Assembly (NCBI GenBank): GCA_903844155.1
Contig: CAIMSU010000047.1
Location: forward strand, 1-43,732
Direction of reading: 5' to 3'
DNA from: an uncultured Pseudomonadota bacterium
Lineage (GTDB): Bacteria > Myxococcota_A > UBA796 > SXON01
Length of the DNA: 43,732 bases
This document shows, one piece after another, positions 23,722-32,386 of this stretch. The notes under the pieces are model-generated. The model searched no databases, had not been told where the DNA came from, and worked only from the letters and a program-made list of their open reading frames with translations. A program made the translations under genes and the position numbers. The number at the start of each line of letters is the position of its first letter. The first letter of the stretch is position 1.

Positions 23722-24474
23722 ATGCGTCTCCTCCTCCCGGTCCTCTTGGCCGTATCGCCCGCCCTCGCCCAGGCTGCGGACCCGGCCCCCCCGTTGCTCC
23801 CGTTGACCACGGCGACGGTCGTTTCCGCGACCCCGCTTCGACTTGCGCTGGGCGGCGACGTGGTTTCCGGGTCGACCACGCAAGCGACGGGCTCCGCGAC
23901 TGCGGAGGTCGCCATCGCAGCCCGGGTCGCGATCTCCGTCCAGGGCCAGCTCACCACCGGCGACGACGCGCCCGTACTCGGCGCGCAAGCGCGCGGACAG
24001 ATCCTGAAGCAGGCCGATGTCGGCGTGGATCTCGGGGCGTTGGTCCGCTACAAGCGCGACGGGTTCGACGCGGGCGCGGGCGAGGTCGAGGGGGCGATCA
24101 CCGCCGGACGAGCGCTCGGGTCGACCAACCTCTACGTCAACGCGGTCCTCGGAGCCGAGTTGGACCGCCCCGAACGCGACGCTGAGGTCGCCGTGGCGCT
24201 GCTCACGCCCATCCTGCCATCGCTCCCCGTCAGCGTGAACATCGGCGCCGATACGCGCGCCCGCTTTCGGCTCGGCGATCCCGGCGAAGGCGACGACGCG
24301 GACGCCGCTGCGGGAGAGGCGGAGCACGACGTCGACGCGACTGCGCTGGGCGTCGCGTCCGTCGGCGCCGCACGCTGGACGATCGGCGTGCATGCCGGGG
24401 CTGAGTACCTGGCGGCGGCCTCGTTCGCGTACGTTCAGGGTGTGGGTGGGCTGGCGGCGCAGGTGGTGTTCTGA
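23722..24474 (+). CDS. outer-membrane barrel-like exported protein
   Basis: ATG 23722, 250 residues; signal RLLLPVLLAVSPALAQAAD. Mature strands alternate (TPLRLALGGDVVSG, AEVAIAARVAISVQGQL, ADVGVDLGALVRYKRDG, STNLYVNAVLGAELDRPERDA) and it ends AAQVVF with a terminal Phe. An acidic loop DDADAAAGEAEHDVDA is present. The long open frame upstream of 23722 is antisense to NicO. Divergent from the Ni/Co operon, sharing the palindrome at 23621, so it may be the matching outer-membrane part; no proof. Confidence 0.75.
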   Translation: MRLLLPVLLAVSPALAQAADPAPPLLPLTTATVVSATPLRLALGGDVVSGSTTQATGSATAEVAIAARVAISVQGQLTTGDDAPVLGAQARGQILKQADVGVDLGALVRYKRDGFDAGAGEVEGAITAGRALGSTNLYVNAVLGAELDRPERDAEVAVALLTPILPSLPVSVNIGADTRARFRLGDPGEGDDADAAAGEAEHDVDATALGVASVGAARWTIGVHAGAEYLAAASFAYVQGVGGLAAQVVF

Positions 24475-24521
24475 CACCGGAGGCGCTCCCTGACGTCGCA
24501 CCGTCCGCGCTCCGCGCCGGC

Positions 24522-24827
24522 ATGATCGACACCCCCGTCACCTCGTACTCCGAGGACATCGTCGGCGACCGGTTCATCACCCCCTCGTTCGGCGAGCAGA
24601 TCGGCTGGCTGCACCCCGCCGATCTCGGTATCGGCGTGCCCGACTACGTCTGGGTCTACCCTCCAGAGGGCATGAGCGTGTACGGCCCAGGGGACGGGCT
24701 GAATCCCATCTCGCCGGCGGAACTTTTCGTGGATGCGCTCCGGTGCTCTCGGGGTGATCACGACCCCCGGGCGATTGCGGCGGCCTTCGACAGCAAGCAC
24801 TTCCTGAAAGTCCTCGTGAGCGTGTAG
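24522..24827 (+). CDS. hypothetical protein
   Basis: 101 residues from ATG 24522, no known motif. The composition looks protein-like (VGDRFITPSFGEQIGWLHP, PDYVWVYPPEGMS) rather than shadow. The same frame reads sensibly upstream (LTPEALPDVAPSALRAG) back to a CTG at 24471 that overlaps the barrel gene stop as CTGA, so the true start may be there. No membrane segment. It may be cotranscribed with the barrel gene. Confidence 0.5.
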   Translation: MIDTPVTSYSEDIVGDRFITPSFGEQIGWLHPADLGIGVPDYVWVYPPEGMSVYGPGDGLNPISPAELFVDALRCSRGDHDPRAIAAAFDSKHFLKVLVSV

Positions 24828-25177
24828 ACGGGGGGCCCCTGCGACGAGGCGACTCCTTCGACTCGGCGGCGTCGCGGCATCGCTCTTCGTAGGCGAGGCT
24901 GACCTCGGACTGCCACCGCCCGTCCCGGCGAGAGGTGCGAGCGGGAGGGCGGAGGGCGGACCGCGGAGGGCTGCTGGTCTCTTACGTCGCCGACGGTCGC
25001 GACGGTCTCCGGATCGATGATCGTTGATCGGTGATGCGTAGACCCGACCCGGCCGCGCGCGGGGCGATGACGGATCGGGTTCTGCGAGGCCCGCGAGGGG
25101 GCGATGACAAAATTGTGGGCGTGATTCCGTGTCATCATGACCATCGGGGGGTTGTCATCGGGGGCGCGGGGCGGGGT

Positions 25178-25220
25178 CGTCATCGGTCGCCGGTCGCCCG
25201 TCATCGGTCGCTCGTCATCA
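25178..25220. repeat. short direct repeats cGTCATCGGTCGC
   Basis: Two exact copies of CGTCATCGGTCGC (25178-25190 and 25199-25211) and a truncated third CGTCATCA (25213-25220), with further GTCATC motifs nearby at 25131 and 25154. They lie in the 24828-25230 gap, where I see no gene; long open frames there have shadow-like composition. The role is unknown. Confidence 0.45.
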
Positions 25221-25230
25221 GCCCTACGAC

Positions 25231-25782
25231 TCACGGCGAACAGCTACACCCGCGCGGCGTCGCCGTGACCACCGCCCCGCGCGCATCGCGCTCCAGCTCG
25301 CAGCACAGCTCGAACGCCTCGCGCATCCGCCTACGGCCGCGCTGCACTCTCGCCTTCATGGTCGCGATCGGCACGCCCAAGCGTTCGGCCGCAGCCACCT
25401 GCGTCATCCCGCCAAGATCGGTGAGTCGCAATGCCTCGGCCTGTTCCGGCGGCAGCCCCTCCAGGAACGGCGCGACGCAGGCCGCCAACATGACGCGCAC
25501 GTCGGCCTGGGGCTCCTCGGGAATCTCCGTGTCGTCGTCGTCCCCGAGCTTTTCACCGGGACGGGACCGCCGATGATGGTCGATGATCGCGCTCAAGGCG
25601 ACCCGATACACCCAGGCGGCGAGGCGATCCGTCGAGCGTAGCGAAACGACGCCGAGGTGGATGCGGAGCAGGGCGTCCTGGAGCACGTCGTCTGCGTCAG
25701 GCCCGGGAACTCGCCGGATCACGAACCGGCGCAGCTCGCCCTCGAACCGCGCAACGGCCTCGGCCGGAACGCCGGCCGTTAC
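25231..25782 (-). CDS. SigZ-like ECF sigma factor with Cys-rich tail
   Basis: Region 2 is seen in [20 protein letters not shown] and [19 protein letters not shown]; region 4 in [20 protein letters not shown] then [14 protein letters not shown]. The C-terminus carries LCCELERD and GCSCSP, four Cys in a pattern known from SigZ-type factors. The start is unclear: 25782 is the first codon after the arsM stop, but no ATG/GTG/TTG is near. ATG 25917 would overlap arsM by 139 nt, and GTG 25722 would clip region 2. It follows arsM in one operon, so the Cys tail may sense arsenite; that is inference. Confidence 0.72.
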   Translation of the reverse strand, partial: VTAGVPAEAVARFEGELRRFVIRRVPGPDADDVLQDALLRIHLGVVSLRSTDRLAAWVYRVALSAIIDHHRRSRPGEKLGDDDDTEIPEEPQADVRVMLAACVAPFLEGLPPEQAEALRLTDLGGMTQVAAAERLGVPIATMKARVQRGRRRMREAFELCCELERDARGAVVTATPRGCSCSP

Positions 25783-26567
25783 GGCTTGCGCGCCTCGATC
25801 GTCGCGGACATCACCTGTCGCCCGGCGGGGTGGCCGGGCGCCCAGGAGTCCACCAGCTCGGCGGAGCCCGGCTTCTCGCGAATGGCGATGTCCACGAACC
25901 CGGCGTCGCGCAGCCATCCGTCGACATCGGCGACGGTCGCCGCGCCCGCGATGCAGCCCACGAGCAGCGCGAGGTCGGCCTGATGCTCGGGCGAGAGCCG
26001 TTGCCGCGCGACGACATCGGCGATTGCGACCCGGCCGCCCGGTGCGAGGACGCGGAACGCCTCGCGGAACACGGCGGGCTTGTCAGGCGAGAGGTTGACG
26101 ACGCAGTTTGAGATGACCACGTCCACCGTGGCGTCAGGAAGCGGGAGGTGCTCGATCTCGCCGAGGCGGAACGCCACGTTGGTGAACCCTGACTTCTTCG
26201 CGTTCTCCCTGGCCCGCACGAGCATGTCGTGGGTCATGTCGACACCGATGACCGATCCCGTCGGACCGACTGCGCGCGCGGCGAGGAACGAGTCGAACCC
26301 GGCCCCGCTCCCGAGGTCGAGCACGCGCTCGCCGGGCTTCAGCGCGGCGATGGCCTGGGGATTCCCACAGCCGAGGCCGAGATTGGCCCCGTCGGGTGCG
26401 GCGGCCTGCTCGTCGGTCGAGTAGCCAAGGATGCCGGCGTCCACGGCGACGGCGGGCGAGCAGCAGGCGGGCGCGCGACAGCTCCCACCCTCGCGGGCGA
26501 TGCTGCCGTAGCGTTCGCGGACCGTCTCCCGCACGGTCTCGGGCGAGTTGGCGGGGACTTCGGGCAC
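25779..26567 (-). CDS. arsM: arsenite S-adenosylmethionine methyltransferase
   Basis: 262 residues from GTG 26567. SAM motif [17 protein letters not shown], then [21 protein letters not shown]. As(III)-binding cysteines expected in ArsM are present: SCRAPACC (30-36), [12 protein letters not shown] and LVGCIAGAA. It adds methyl groups to As(III), giving methylated or volatile species. The frame is open further upstream and encodes a second Cys-rich segment ([17 protein letters not shown]), but no standard start codon is there. Divergent from arsR. Confidence 0.93.
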   Translation of the reverse strand: MPEVPANSPETVRETVRERYGSIAREGGSCRAPACCSPAVAVDAGILGYSTDEQAAAPDGANLGLGCGNPQAIAALKPGERVLDLGSGAGFDSFLAARAVGPTGSVIGVDMTHDMLVRARENAKKSGFTNVAFRLGEIEHLPLPDATVDVVISNCVVNLSPDKPAVFREAFRVLAPGGRVAIADVVARQRLSPEHQADLALLVGCIAGAATVADVDGWLRDAGFVDIAIREKPGSAELVDSWAPGHPAGRQVMSATIEARKP

Positions 26568-26792
26568 GGCGAGCGCCGGGGCTTCCGGCGTGGTCGCGGC
26601 GGGCGAGCAGCACGAGGGGGCGCAGCAGCTTGCGCCTTCCGCGGGATCAGGGAGGATGGTGAGGCCGGTCGGGGTGATGAGGTTCTCCAGGGGCCGGGGT
26701 AGATGGCCCGCACTTCTACAGACGTGACGGTTCGGAAAAGGATGCAGGGGAGCGGTCCCGACTTAAGTAATCGCGCATATGCTGAAGTGCGC

Positions 26793-27158
26793 ATGACCGA
26801 AGCTCCGTCCCCCCTCGACGTTCGACCGACCAGCGGGCTCCTCAAGGCGCTCGCCGACGACACCCGCCTGCGGATCGTCGCGCTGCTGTCGCGCGGGGAG
26901 TTGTGCGTCTGCCACATCGCATCGGGCCTGGACTTGAGCCAGCCGAACGCCAGCCAGCACCTCACGATCTTGCGAAACGCCGGGGTTGTGGAGAGTCGCC
27001 GCAAGGGAAGCTGGATCTACTACCGCATGAGCGGCGAGCAGGATCCCGTGCGCGCCCGCATCCTGCGCGCGGTGCTCGACGGGTTCGCGGAGCTGGAGGC
27101 CGCCGCGGAGGACCGCCGACGGCTCGCTGCGACCCGGGAGGGCGTGTCATGCGAGTGA
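26793..27158 (+). CDS. arsR: ArsR/SmtB-family arsenic repressor
   Basis: ATG 26793, 121 residues; the frame is open from 26703, but that part covers the promoter. Winged helix with LLKALADDTRLRIVALLSRG, the metal-site ELCVCHI, recognition helix LSQPNASQHLTILRNAGVV and wing RRKGSWIYYRMS. Cys in CVC (and the terminal Cys in GVSCE) would bind As(III) and release DNA. It sits between arsM (leftward) and aquaporin-arsC (rightward), so one operator can control both arms. A GCATATGC palindrome at 26776-26783 in the promoter is a possible operator. Confidence 0.94.
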   Translation: MTEAPSPLDVRPTSGLLKALADDTRLRIVALLSRGELCVCHIASGLDLSQPNASQHLTILRNAGVVESRRKGSWIYYRMSGEQDPVRARILRAVLDGFAELEAAAEDRRRLAATREGVSCE

Positions 27159-27847
27159 CGCCGCTTCCCCGCCGCCTCGTCGCCGAAGCTCTGGGCACCG
27201 CGCTGCTCCTGTCGACCGTTGTCGGGTCCGGGATCATGGCGGACAAGCTCTGTGCGGGGAACGTGGGGCTCGCGTTGCTCTGCAATTCGCTCGCGACCGG
27301 GGGCGGGCTGATCGCGTTGATCCTAACGTTCGGCCCGGTGTCCGGGGCGCACTTCAACCCTGCGGTCACCCTCGCCGACGCAACGGTCGGCGGGACGCGA
27401 TGGGAAGATGTACCGGGCTACCTCGTTGCCCAGGTGCTCGGCGGCGTGTTCGGGGTGGCGGTCGCCGACCTGATGTTCGAGCTGCCTGCGTTTACGGCGT
27501 CGACGCGCATGCGAACCGGCCCAGCGCAGTGGCTCGCCGAATTCGTCGCGACGTTCGGCCTGCTGGCCACGATCTTCGGCGTCTCCCGACGGACGCCCGC
27601 AGCAACGCCGTTTGCTGTCGCCGCCTACATCGTCGCCGCGTACTGGTTCACCGCGTCGACCTCGTTCGCCAATCCGGCCGTCACCATCGCCCGCGCGCTC
27701 ACGGACACCTTCGCGGGCATTCGGCCGGTGGACGTGCCCGGCTTCATCATCGCTCAGCTCCTCGGGGCTGCCGCCGCGACTGCGACGTTCGCCTGGCTCG
27801 TCCCGGCTGTCGCCGAACCTCCCACCGCTGATCGGAGCGCCGCGTGA
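27149..27847 (+). CDS. aquaporin-family (MIP) channel, probable arsenite channel
   Basis: ATG 27149 overlaps the arsR end by 10 nt; 232 residues, six membrane spans and both NPA boxes (SGAHFNPAVTLAD and FANPAVTIARAL). Lying between arsR and arsC, and with no arsB/acr3 efflux gene in the window, it matches the Sinorhizobium AqpS arrangement, where arsenite made by ArsC leaves down its gradient through the channel. Role inferred from context. Confidence 0.93.
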   Translation: MRVTPLPRRLVAEALGTALLLSTVVGSGIMADKLCAGNVGLALLCNSLATGGGLIALILTFGPVSGAHFNPAVTLADATVGGTRWEDVPGYLVAQVLGGVFGVAVADLMFELPAFTASTRMRTGPAQWLAEFVATFGLLATIFGVSRRTPAATPFAVAAYIVAAYWFTASTSFANPAVTIARALTDTFAGIRPVDVPGFIIAQLLGAAAATATFAWLVPAVAEPPTADRSAA

Positions 27848-28254
27848 TCACGGTCATCTTCGCCTGCGTCCACAACGCTGGCCGCTCGCAGATGGCGGCG
27901 GCGTTCTTCAACCAGCTCGCCGATCCGACCAGGGCGCGGGGGGTGTCGGCGGGCACCCAGCCGGGGGAGCGCGTTCACCCCGAGGTGCTCGACGCGATGC
28001 GGGAGGTGGGCATCGATCTGGCCGGCGTCAAGCCGCAGAAGTTGACCGCGAAGATGGTCGCTGAGTGTCGTTGGCTGATGACCATGGGGTGCGGGGACGA
28101 GTGCCCCATCGCCCCGTTCTTCGTCCAGAAGCGCGACTGGCCGCTGGAGGACCCGAAGGGCAAGCCGGTCGAGCGGGTGCGCGAGATCCGAGATGATGTG
28201 CGCGCCCGGGTGGCCGTGTTCATCGCGGAGAATGGGTGGGGTGGGGCGGAGTAG
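27844..28254 (+). CDS. arsC: arsenate reductase, low-molecular-weight phosphatase type
   Basis: 136 residues overlapping the aquaporin stop by 4 nt. Active-site loop FACVHNAGRSQMA (Cys8, C-x5-R-S), then VSAGTQPGERVHPEV, the second and third redox Cys in MGCGDECP (83, 87) and DWPLEDPKGKP with the acid. Reduces As(V) to As(III), probably recycled by thioredoxin. The product feeds ArsM and the aquaporin. Confidence 0.94.
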   Translation: MITVIFACVHNAGRSQMAAAFFNQLADPTRARGVSAGTQPGERVHPEVLDAMREVGIDLAGVKPQKLTAKMVAECRWLMTMGCGDECPIAPFFVQKRDWPLEDPKGKPVERVREIRDDVRARVAVFIAENGWGGAE

Positions 28255-28311
28255 AGCGGCGCTCGCGACCACTTGCAGCGTAGGCAACGGCGGCGATCAC
28301 GGAACCTACAG

Positions 28312-28360
28312 CGCCAACCGCGCAACCTACAGCCGCCAACCACGCCAACCGCGCAACCTA
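28312..28360. repeat. 18-bp direct repeats at the left side of the recombinase region
   Basis: CGCCAACCGCGCAACCTA occurs at 28312-28329 and exactly again at 28343-28360, in a run of AACCTA/GCCAACC motifs from 28302 to 28365. It fills part of the 306-bp gap between arsC and the acidic gene. It could mark a recombination junction or be a simple duplication. Confidence 0.65.
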
Positions 28361-28560
28361 AAGCGGTCAAACAGAGGAATGCCCGAATTCGGGGCTCCCG
28401 GAACGCAATGATCGGCGTCGGTCCTTCCTGACCGCACTTTCAGCACCTCTGCTGTAGGATGCGGTAAACGATTCCAGCTACTTGGAGCGGATCTGGGAGC
28501 TACTCATGGGGGGCGGACACCCGCACCTGACCGAGCAACACCCAACCCCCAGGAGCCGCC

Positions 28561-28950
28561 ATGAGCTTCCTATTTGACGACGACAACGAGTTCGAAGAAG
28601 TAGACGAAGAAGAGACCGACGAGGAGTCGGAAGACGACGAGGAGTCCGACGACGACGAGTCCGACGACGACGAGTCCGACGACGACGAGTCCGACGACGA
28701 CCAGGACGACGGCGAAGAGGACGAGGAAGCAGCGAAGCTCGAACGCATCGAGAAGGCGTTCCGTACCGAGCGGACGCGGGTTCGCGCCTGCGACGACATC
28801 GCCGAGCTGCGCACCATGCGCCATGACTACCAGGACATCTTGTCCCGGGCGACAGGCGTCGGCCGGCTTCGCATGCACGACCTCATCGAGCTTGTCGACG
28901 AGCAGGTGACCAACCTCAAGGCCAAGCGGTTCGCCGCCGGGAGGCCGTGA
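28561..28950 (+). CDS. hypothetical protein with very acidic N-terminus
   Basis: 129 residues behind AGGAG at 28552. Residues 6-57 are almost all Asp/Glu/Ser, coded by a tandem TCCGACGACGACGAG repeat (28648-28700). Residues 58-129 form a helical domain with RVRACDDIAELRTMRHDYQ and MHDLIELVDEQVTNLKAKR that is also present at the start of the next protein. The acidic tail may mimic DNA or be a flexible spacer. Overlaps the next gene by 1 nt. Confidence 0.75.
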   Translation: MSFLFDDDNEFEEVDEEETDEESEDDEESDDDESDDDESDDDESDDDQDDGEEDEEAAKLERIEKAFRTERTRVRACDDIAELRTMRHDYQDILSRATGVGRLRMHDLIELVDEQVTNLKAKRFAAGRP

Positions 28951-30158
28951 TGGGCGCGACCGACCGCGAATTCCAGGCGCAGAGCGCGTTCATCGCCGCG
29001 TGCGACGACCCGAACACGCTCCTCGACTGGATGCGCGAGTACCGCGACAGCGAGCGCGCTGCGGTCGGTCGCGGGGACGACGAGGCCGCCCGCCAGATGG
29101 ACGATCTGGCCGAGCTGGCCGAGGACAGAGCGATCGAGCTGAAGGCGGCGCAGATCGTTGCTTCGAGGCGCAAGCCTCGCGCGTCGGAGACGCCCGTGTC
29201 CGCGCCGGCGGCGGCGCCCCTGCCACCGTCGATCCTGGTGGACGACTCCGCGGCCGAGCTGCGGAGGGTGAAGGAGGAGCTTGCGGCGAGCCGGGAGGCG
29301 CAGGGGAAGGCAGAGCGCGAGCAAGCCCGAGCCGAGCGTGAGCGCATCGCGGCGATTGAGGCCGGGAAGGAGCGTGAGCGCGAGGCCGCTTCGGCGAAGG
29401 CCGCCGCGGAACAGGCGGCGTGGGCGTCAGCGCCTGCCGTGAACGCGCAGCCGGTGCCGTTCAACAGATCACCGGAGCGCGTGGCTCACCGCGAGCTTGT
29501 CAGGGAGAACGAGCGTCTCCGCCTCGCTGCCGCGCGGGCGCTCGCAGCCCAGAAGTCTGCCTCCCCCGCGCAGCCGCTCGCCGGTTTACCGACAGGGGCC
29601 TCCCGGCCCGCGCAAGCCTTGCCGCTGGCACCACTTGGTCGGGCAGCGCCGACGGATGCGCGGGCGTCGGCAGCTACGACGGTCCGGCCGGCGGTGGCGA
29701 CGCAACCGCCTACGCAGTCGCGCCCCGCTCCCACGACCGCGATGGCCAGCCCGCGAGTCGCCGCAAGTGCAGAGTTGACCCCGCTCGCCCGCCTCTTCCA
29801 ACAGAGGCTCACCGAGACCACGCCGACCACGCCGACCACGCCGACCACGCCGACCGCGCAGGGGGAGCCCCCGCGGCCACGGGCAACGGCTCCCCCGCCG
29901 CGGGCGCCGGACGCTCCCGTCGCGCCGCCCGCCGTTGACCCCGTGGACGATCTCCCGCAGCACACCGGCGCGGACCTCCTCGCCTACCGAACCTGGCTCG
30001 GCGTCGATCAGCGTGCGCTCGCCGCCAAGTTCGGCGTCGGGCAGGGCACGATCTCCAAGGGCGAGAGCCGGCCGACTACCCTGCTCGGCCCCGCGTTGCG
30101 GAAGGCCCTCCACGAGGCGATGAGTGAGCCCAGGCCGGACGTTGGAGGTGCGCCGTGA
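28950..30158 (+). CDS. coiled-coil protein with C-terminal XRE-like HTH
   Basis: ATG 28950 overlaps the previous TGA. About 402 residues: an N-terminal domain (FIAACDDPNTLLDWMREY, MDDLAELAEDRAIELKAAQ) shared with 28561-28950, a coiled-coil rich in Glu/Ala/Arg (about 85-160), a Pro/Ala/Thr spacer with a TPT repeat (DNA accacgccg units near 29818-29855), and residues about 340-392 an HTH: LGVDQRALAAKFGVGQGTIS. Probably a DNA-binding regulator or element maintenance protein. Overlaps the next gene by 4 nt. Confidence 0.75.
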   Translation: MGATDREFQAQSAFIAACDDPNTLLDWMREYRDSERAAVGRGDDEAARQMDDLAELAEDRAIELKAAQIVASRRKPRASETPVSAPAAAPLPPSILVDDSAAELRRVKEELAASREAQGKAEREQARAERERIAAIEAGKEREREAASAKAAAEQAAWASAPAVNAQPVPFNRSPERVAHRELVRENERLRLAAARALAAQKSASPAQPLAGLPTGASRPAQALPLAPLGRAAPTDARASAATTVRPAVATQPPTQSRPAPTTAMASPRVAASAELTPLARLFQQRLTETTPTTPTTPTTPTAQGEPPRPRATAPPPRAPDAPVAPPAVDPVDDLPQHTGADLLAYRTWLGVDQRALAAKFGVGQGTISKGESRPTTLLGPALRKALHEAMSEPRPDVGGAP

Positions 30159-30655
30159 AGCTCGCATCCCAGCTCGCCGCCCAGCACGAGCGGCTCGTCT
30201 CCCGCGCGGTAGAGCCTGTCCGCGCAGCGGTGCGCGAGGGCCGTTCGATGCTCTGCTGCTTCGATCACCCGACCGGCACAACACGTCTCGATCTGCTCGG
30301 CCCGAACGGCATGATCGGCGGGGCAGACGACGGCTTCCTGTGCGCCCCGGTCCCCACCCTCCGGCTCTGGTCTCCCACCGCGACGACGCGCCCGATCGCC
30401 CTGGCCGCCGCGAACAAGGACTTCCCCGCTGGGCTCGACGCCATCGCCCGCCGCGCCGCTCCCTTGATCGGCGACGAGTTGCCGCTGCTCCTCGCCATGC
30501 TCGCCGCCATCCAAGAGGAGGCGGCCGGGATGCGCTTCCGCTCGCCCAACGTCGGCGACCTGATCACCAGTTCTGGGCGCCCCACCGCTGCGGCTTGGAT
30601 GTCCGCTTTGTCCCTCGCGGACATTCAGGCGGCGGTCTTCAAGGCAGTTGCGTAG
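30155..30655 (+). CDS. hypothetical protein of the recombinase element
   Basis: GTG start overlapping the previous stop; 166 residues. It begins with an amphipathic helix (LASQLAAQHERLVSRAVEP), has CCFDHPTGTTRLDLLGPNG and later DELPLLLAMLAAIQEEAAG. No signal peptide and no family recognised. Position in a three-gene overlap set just before the recombinase suggests an element-borne accessory gene. Confidence 0.7.
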   Translation: MKLASQLAAQHERLVSRAVEPVRAAVREGRSMLCCFDHPTGTTRLDLLGPNGMIGGADDGFLCAPVPTLRLWSPTATTRPIALAAANKDFPAGLDAIARRAAPLIGDELPLLLAMLAAIQEEAAGMRFRSPNVGDLITSSGRPTAAAWMSALSLADIQAAVFKAVA

Positions 30656-30700
30656 CGACCGAAAACTATGTCAAGTAGAACCGGCACTCTGGAGCCCCCC

Positions 30701-32332
30701 ATGACCCTGATCGGAGCCGCGTATCTGCGGTGCAGTGACCCCCGGCAAGACAAATCGGTCCAACAACAAAAAGACGAGATTGAACGCCGTGCTGCTGCCG
30801 ACGGCGTGGTCATCCCGGCCTCCAACTGGTTCGTTGACGAAGGGATCAGCGGGCGCAACGCCAAGAAGCGGGCCGCCTACCAGTCGCTCCTGCGCGCCGC
30901 CGAGGGCCAGCGTGATTCTCGCCTCGGCCGCCGGGCCGTTCGCGTGCAGGGAATTGACCGGCTTTACGTCTGGGCTTTCTCGCGCGTCGCGCGCAACATG
31001 TTCGATTGCCTCAAGGCATTGGCCACGCTCGACGAGGCCGACATCGACGTGATCTCGCTCTCAGAGCCCGACGCCGGAGACAAGTCTTTCCGTAAGTTGA
31101 TCCGACCGATCCTCGCGTGGCTGGCCGAGCGTTACAGCGAGGAGCTGTCGCACAATGTGAAGCGCGGAATGCAATCGCAAGCAGCGAAGGGCTTCTGGCA
31201 GAACGGGCACGCGCCCCACGGCTACGCGCTCCAGAAGGTCGAGGGCGGGACGCGCCTCGCCGTCACCGACGAGACCCGGGCCGACTTCGAGACGGTCCAG
31301 CGCATCTTCCGCGAGTACCTCGTGGGCAAAGACGGTCAGAAGCGGCTCACCGAAAAGCTTACCCGCGAGGGTGTCCGACCGCCGAGTCGCGAGGTCGCCC
31401 GTGAGCGGTTCGCCGGAACGTGGCGGCCAAAGCATGTTCAGCAGATCCTCACGAACGTGACGTACTGCGGGCACCTCGTCCAGAACGGAACGACGGTCGC
31501 GCGCAACTGCCATGAGGCTGCGGTTTCCGACGAGGACTTCGCTCGCGTCGCCGCCCTGCGCAAACTCAAGGATCGGAACAAGCACGAGGGCGGGAACGGC
31601 AACCACGCGATCCACATGAGCGAACGCGGCGTCCTGACGCCGTGGCTGCGCTGCGGGAGCTGCGGCGGGACCATCGCGGTGACGGGCGGCGGGCATTCCG
31701 GAAACGTGCGCCACTACTACACCTGCTCCACGCGCACCGAGAACAAGGCGCTTTGCACCGGCCTGTCAGTGCGCGTCGAGAAGCTGGATGCGGCCGTGCT
31801 CGACTTCATCCACGAGGAGGCGCTCTCCCCCGAGAGCGTCCGCGAGATGATCGACCAGGGCGTGGTCGCGCTCGCCGACCAGCCCGACGAGGTTCAGGCC
31901 GAGCGCGCCCGGCTCGCCAACGACATCGCCGAGTTGGACCAGCGCATCCGCAAGATCGGCCTCCAGGTCGCGGACGACATCCTCACCGGTGACGACGCCA
32001 AGGCGATCAACGCGCCGCTGATCACGCGGCGGGAGTCGCTCAAGTTGCGCCTCGCCAACCTCCCCGTGCGCAAGGCGGTCCCCACGCCCGACCGGATGGA
32101 CCCGACCAAGTTCCGCGCCGCCGTGTTGGAGGCGTGGAGCACCCGCCCCCTCGTGGAGCGCCGCGAAGCGTTGGATCGCCTCGTCGAAAAGATCACCCTG
32201 TCAGACGGCGGCGCCCATGTCGACTACCGCGTCAAGGACGAACAGATCGCGTTTCACCAGCCTGACCCCTCAGGCCCGCCAAACCACCCCAAGTCATCAG
32301 GGCGATTCCGACTGAATTCCCGCGAAATATAG
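30701..32332 (+). CDS. large serine recombinase
   Basis: ATG 30701 with GGAG at 30692 (ATG 30668 is possible); 543 residues. Catalytic domain: AAYLRCSDPRQDKSVQQQ with Ser12, then WAFSRVARN and helix E. Recombinase domain: GFWQNGHAPHGYALQ to KHVQQILTNVTYCGHLVQNG. Zinc ribbon: LRCGSCGGT and YYTCSTRTENKALCTG. A coiled-coil (about 400-445) follows, and a tail LVEKITLSDGGAHVDYRV. It integrates or excises an element at att sites. The gene is intact; flanking repeats may mark ends. Confidence 0.95.
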   Translation: MTLIGAAYLRCSDPRQDKSVQQQKDEIERRAAADGVVIPASNWFVDEGISGRNAKKRAAYQSLLRAAEGQRDSRLGRRAVRVQGIDRLYVWAFSRVARNMFDCLKALATLDEADIDVISLSEPDAGDKSFRKLIRPILAWLAERYSEELSHNVKRGMQSQAAKGFWQNGHAPHGYALQKVEGGTRLAVTDETRADFETVQRIFREYLVGKDGQKRLTEKLTREGVRPPSREVARERFAGTWRPKHVQQILTNVTYCGHLVQNGTTVARNCHEAAVSDEDFARVAALRKLKDRNKHEGGNGNHAIHMSERGVLTPWLRCGSCGGTIAVTGGGHSGNVRHYYTCSTRTENKALCTGLSVRVEKLDAAVLDFIHEEALSPESVREMIDQGVVALADQPDEVQAERARLANDIAELDQRIRKIGLQVADDILTGDDAKAINAPLITRRESLKLRLANLPVRKAVPTPDRMDPTKFRAAVLEAWSTRPLVERREALDRLVEKITLSDGGAHVDYRVKDEQIAFHQPDPSGPPNHPKSSGRFRLNSREI

Positions 32333-32367
32333 GTTTCAGCTATAGTTTTCGTCGGCGCTCGAAACCT
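32331..32367. repeat. inverted repeat AGGTTTC/GAAACCT after the recombinase
   Basis: AGGTTTC (32331-32337) and GAAACCT (32361-32367) flank an AT-rich 23-bp middle. It starts inside the stop codon of the recombinase; it could be part of an attachment site or a terminator stem without a T-run. Confidence 0.35.
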
Positions 32368-32386
32368 GCCTCGTGCCCCGTACTCG

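Noticed and set aside
28570-28878. Reverse frame with poly-Val/Leu stretch resembling a membrane protein
   Set aside because: It is the complement of the Asp/Glu codon repeat of the acidic gene.
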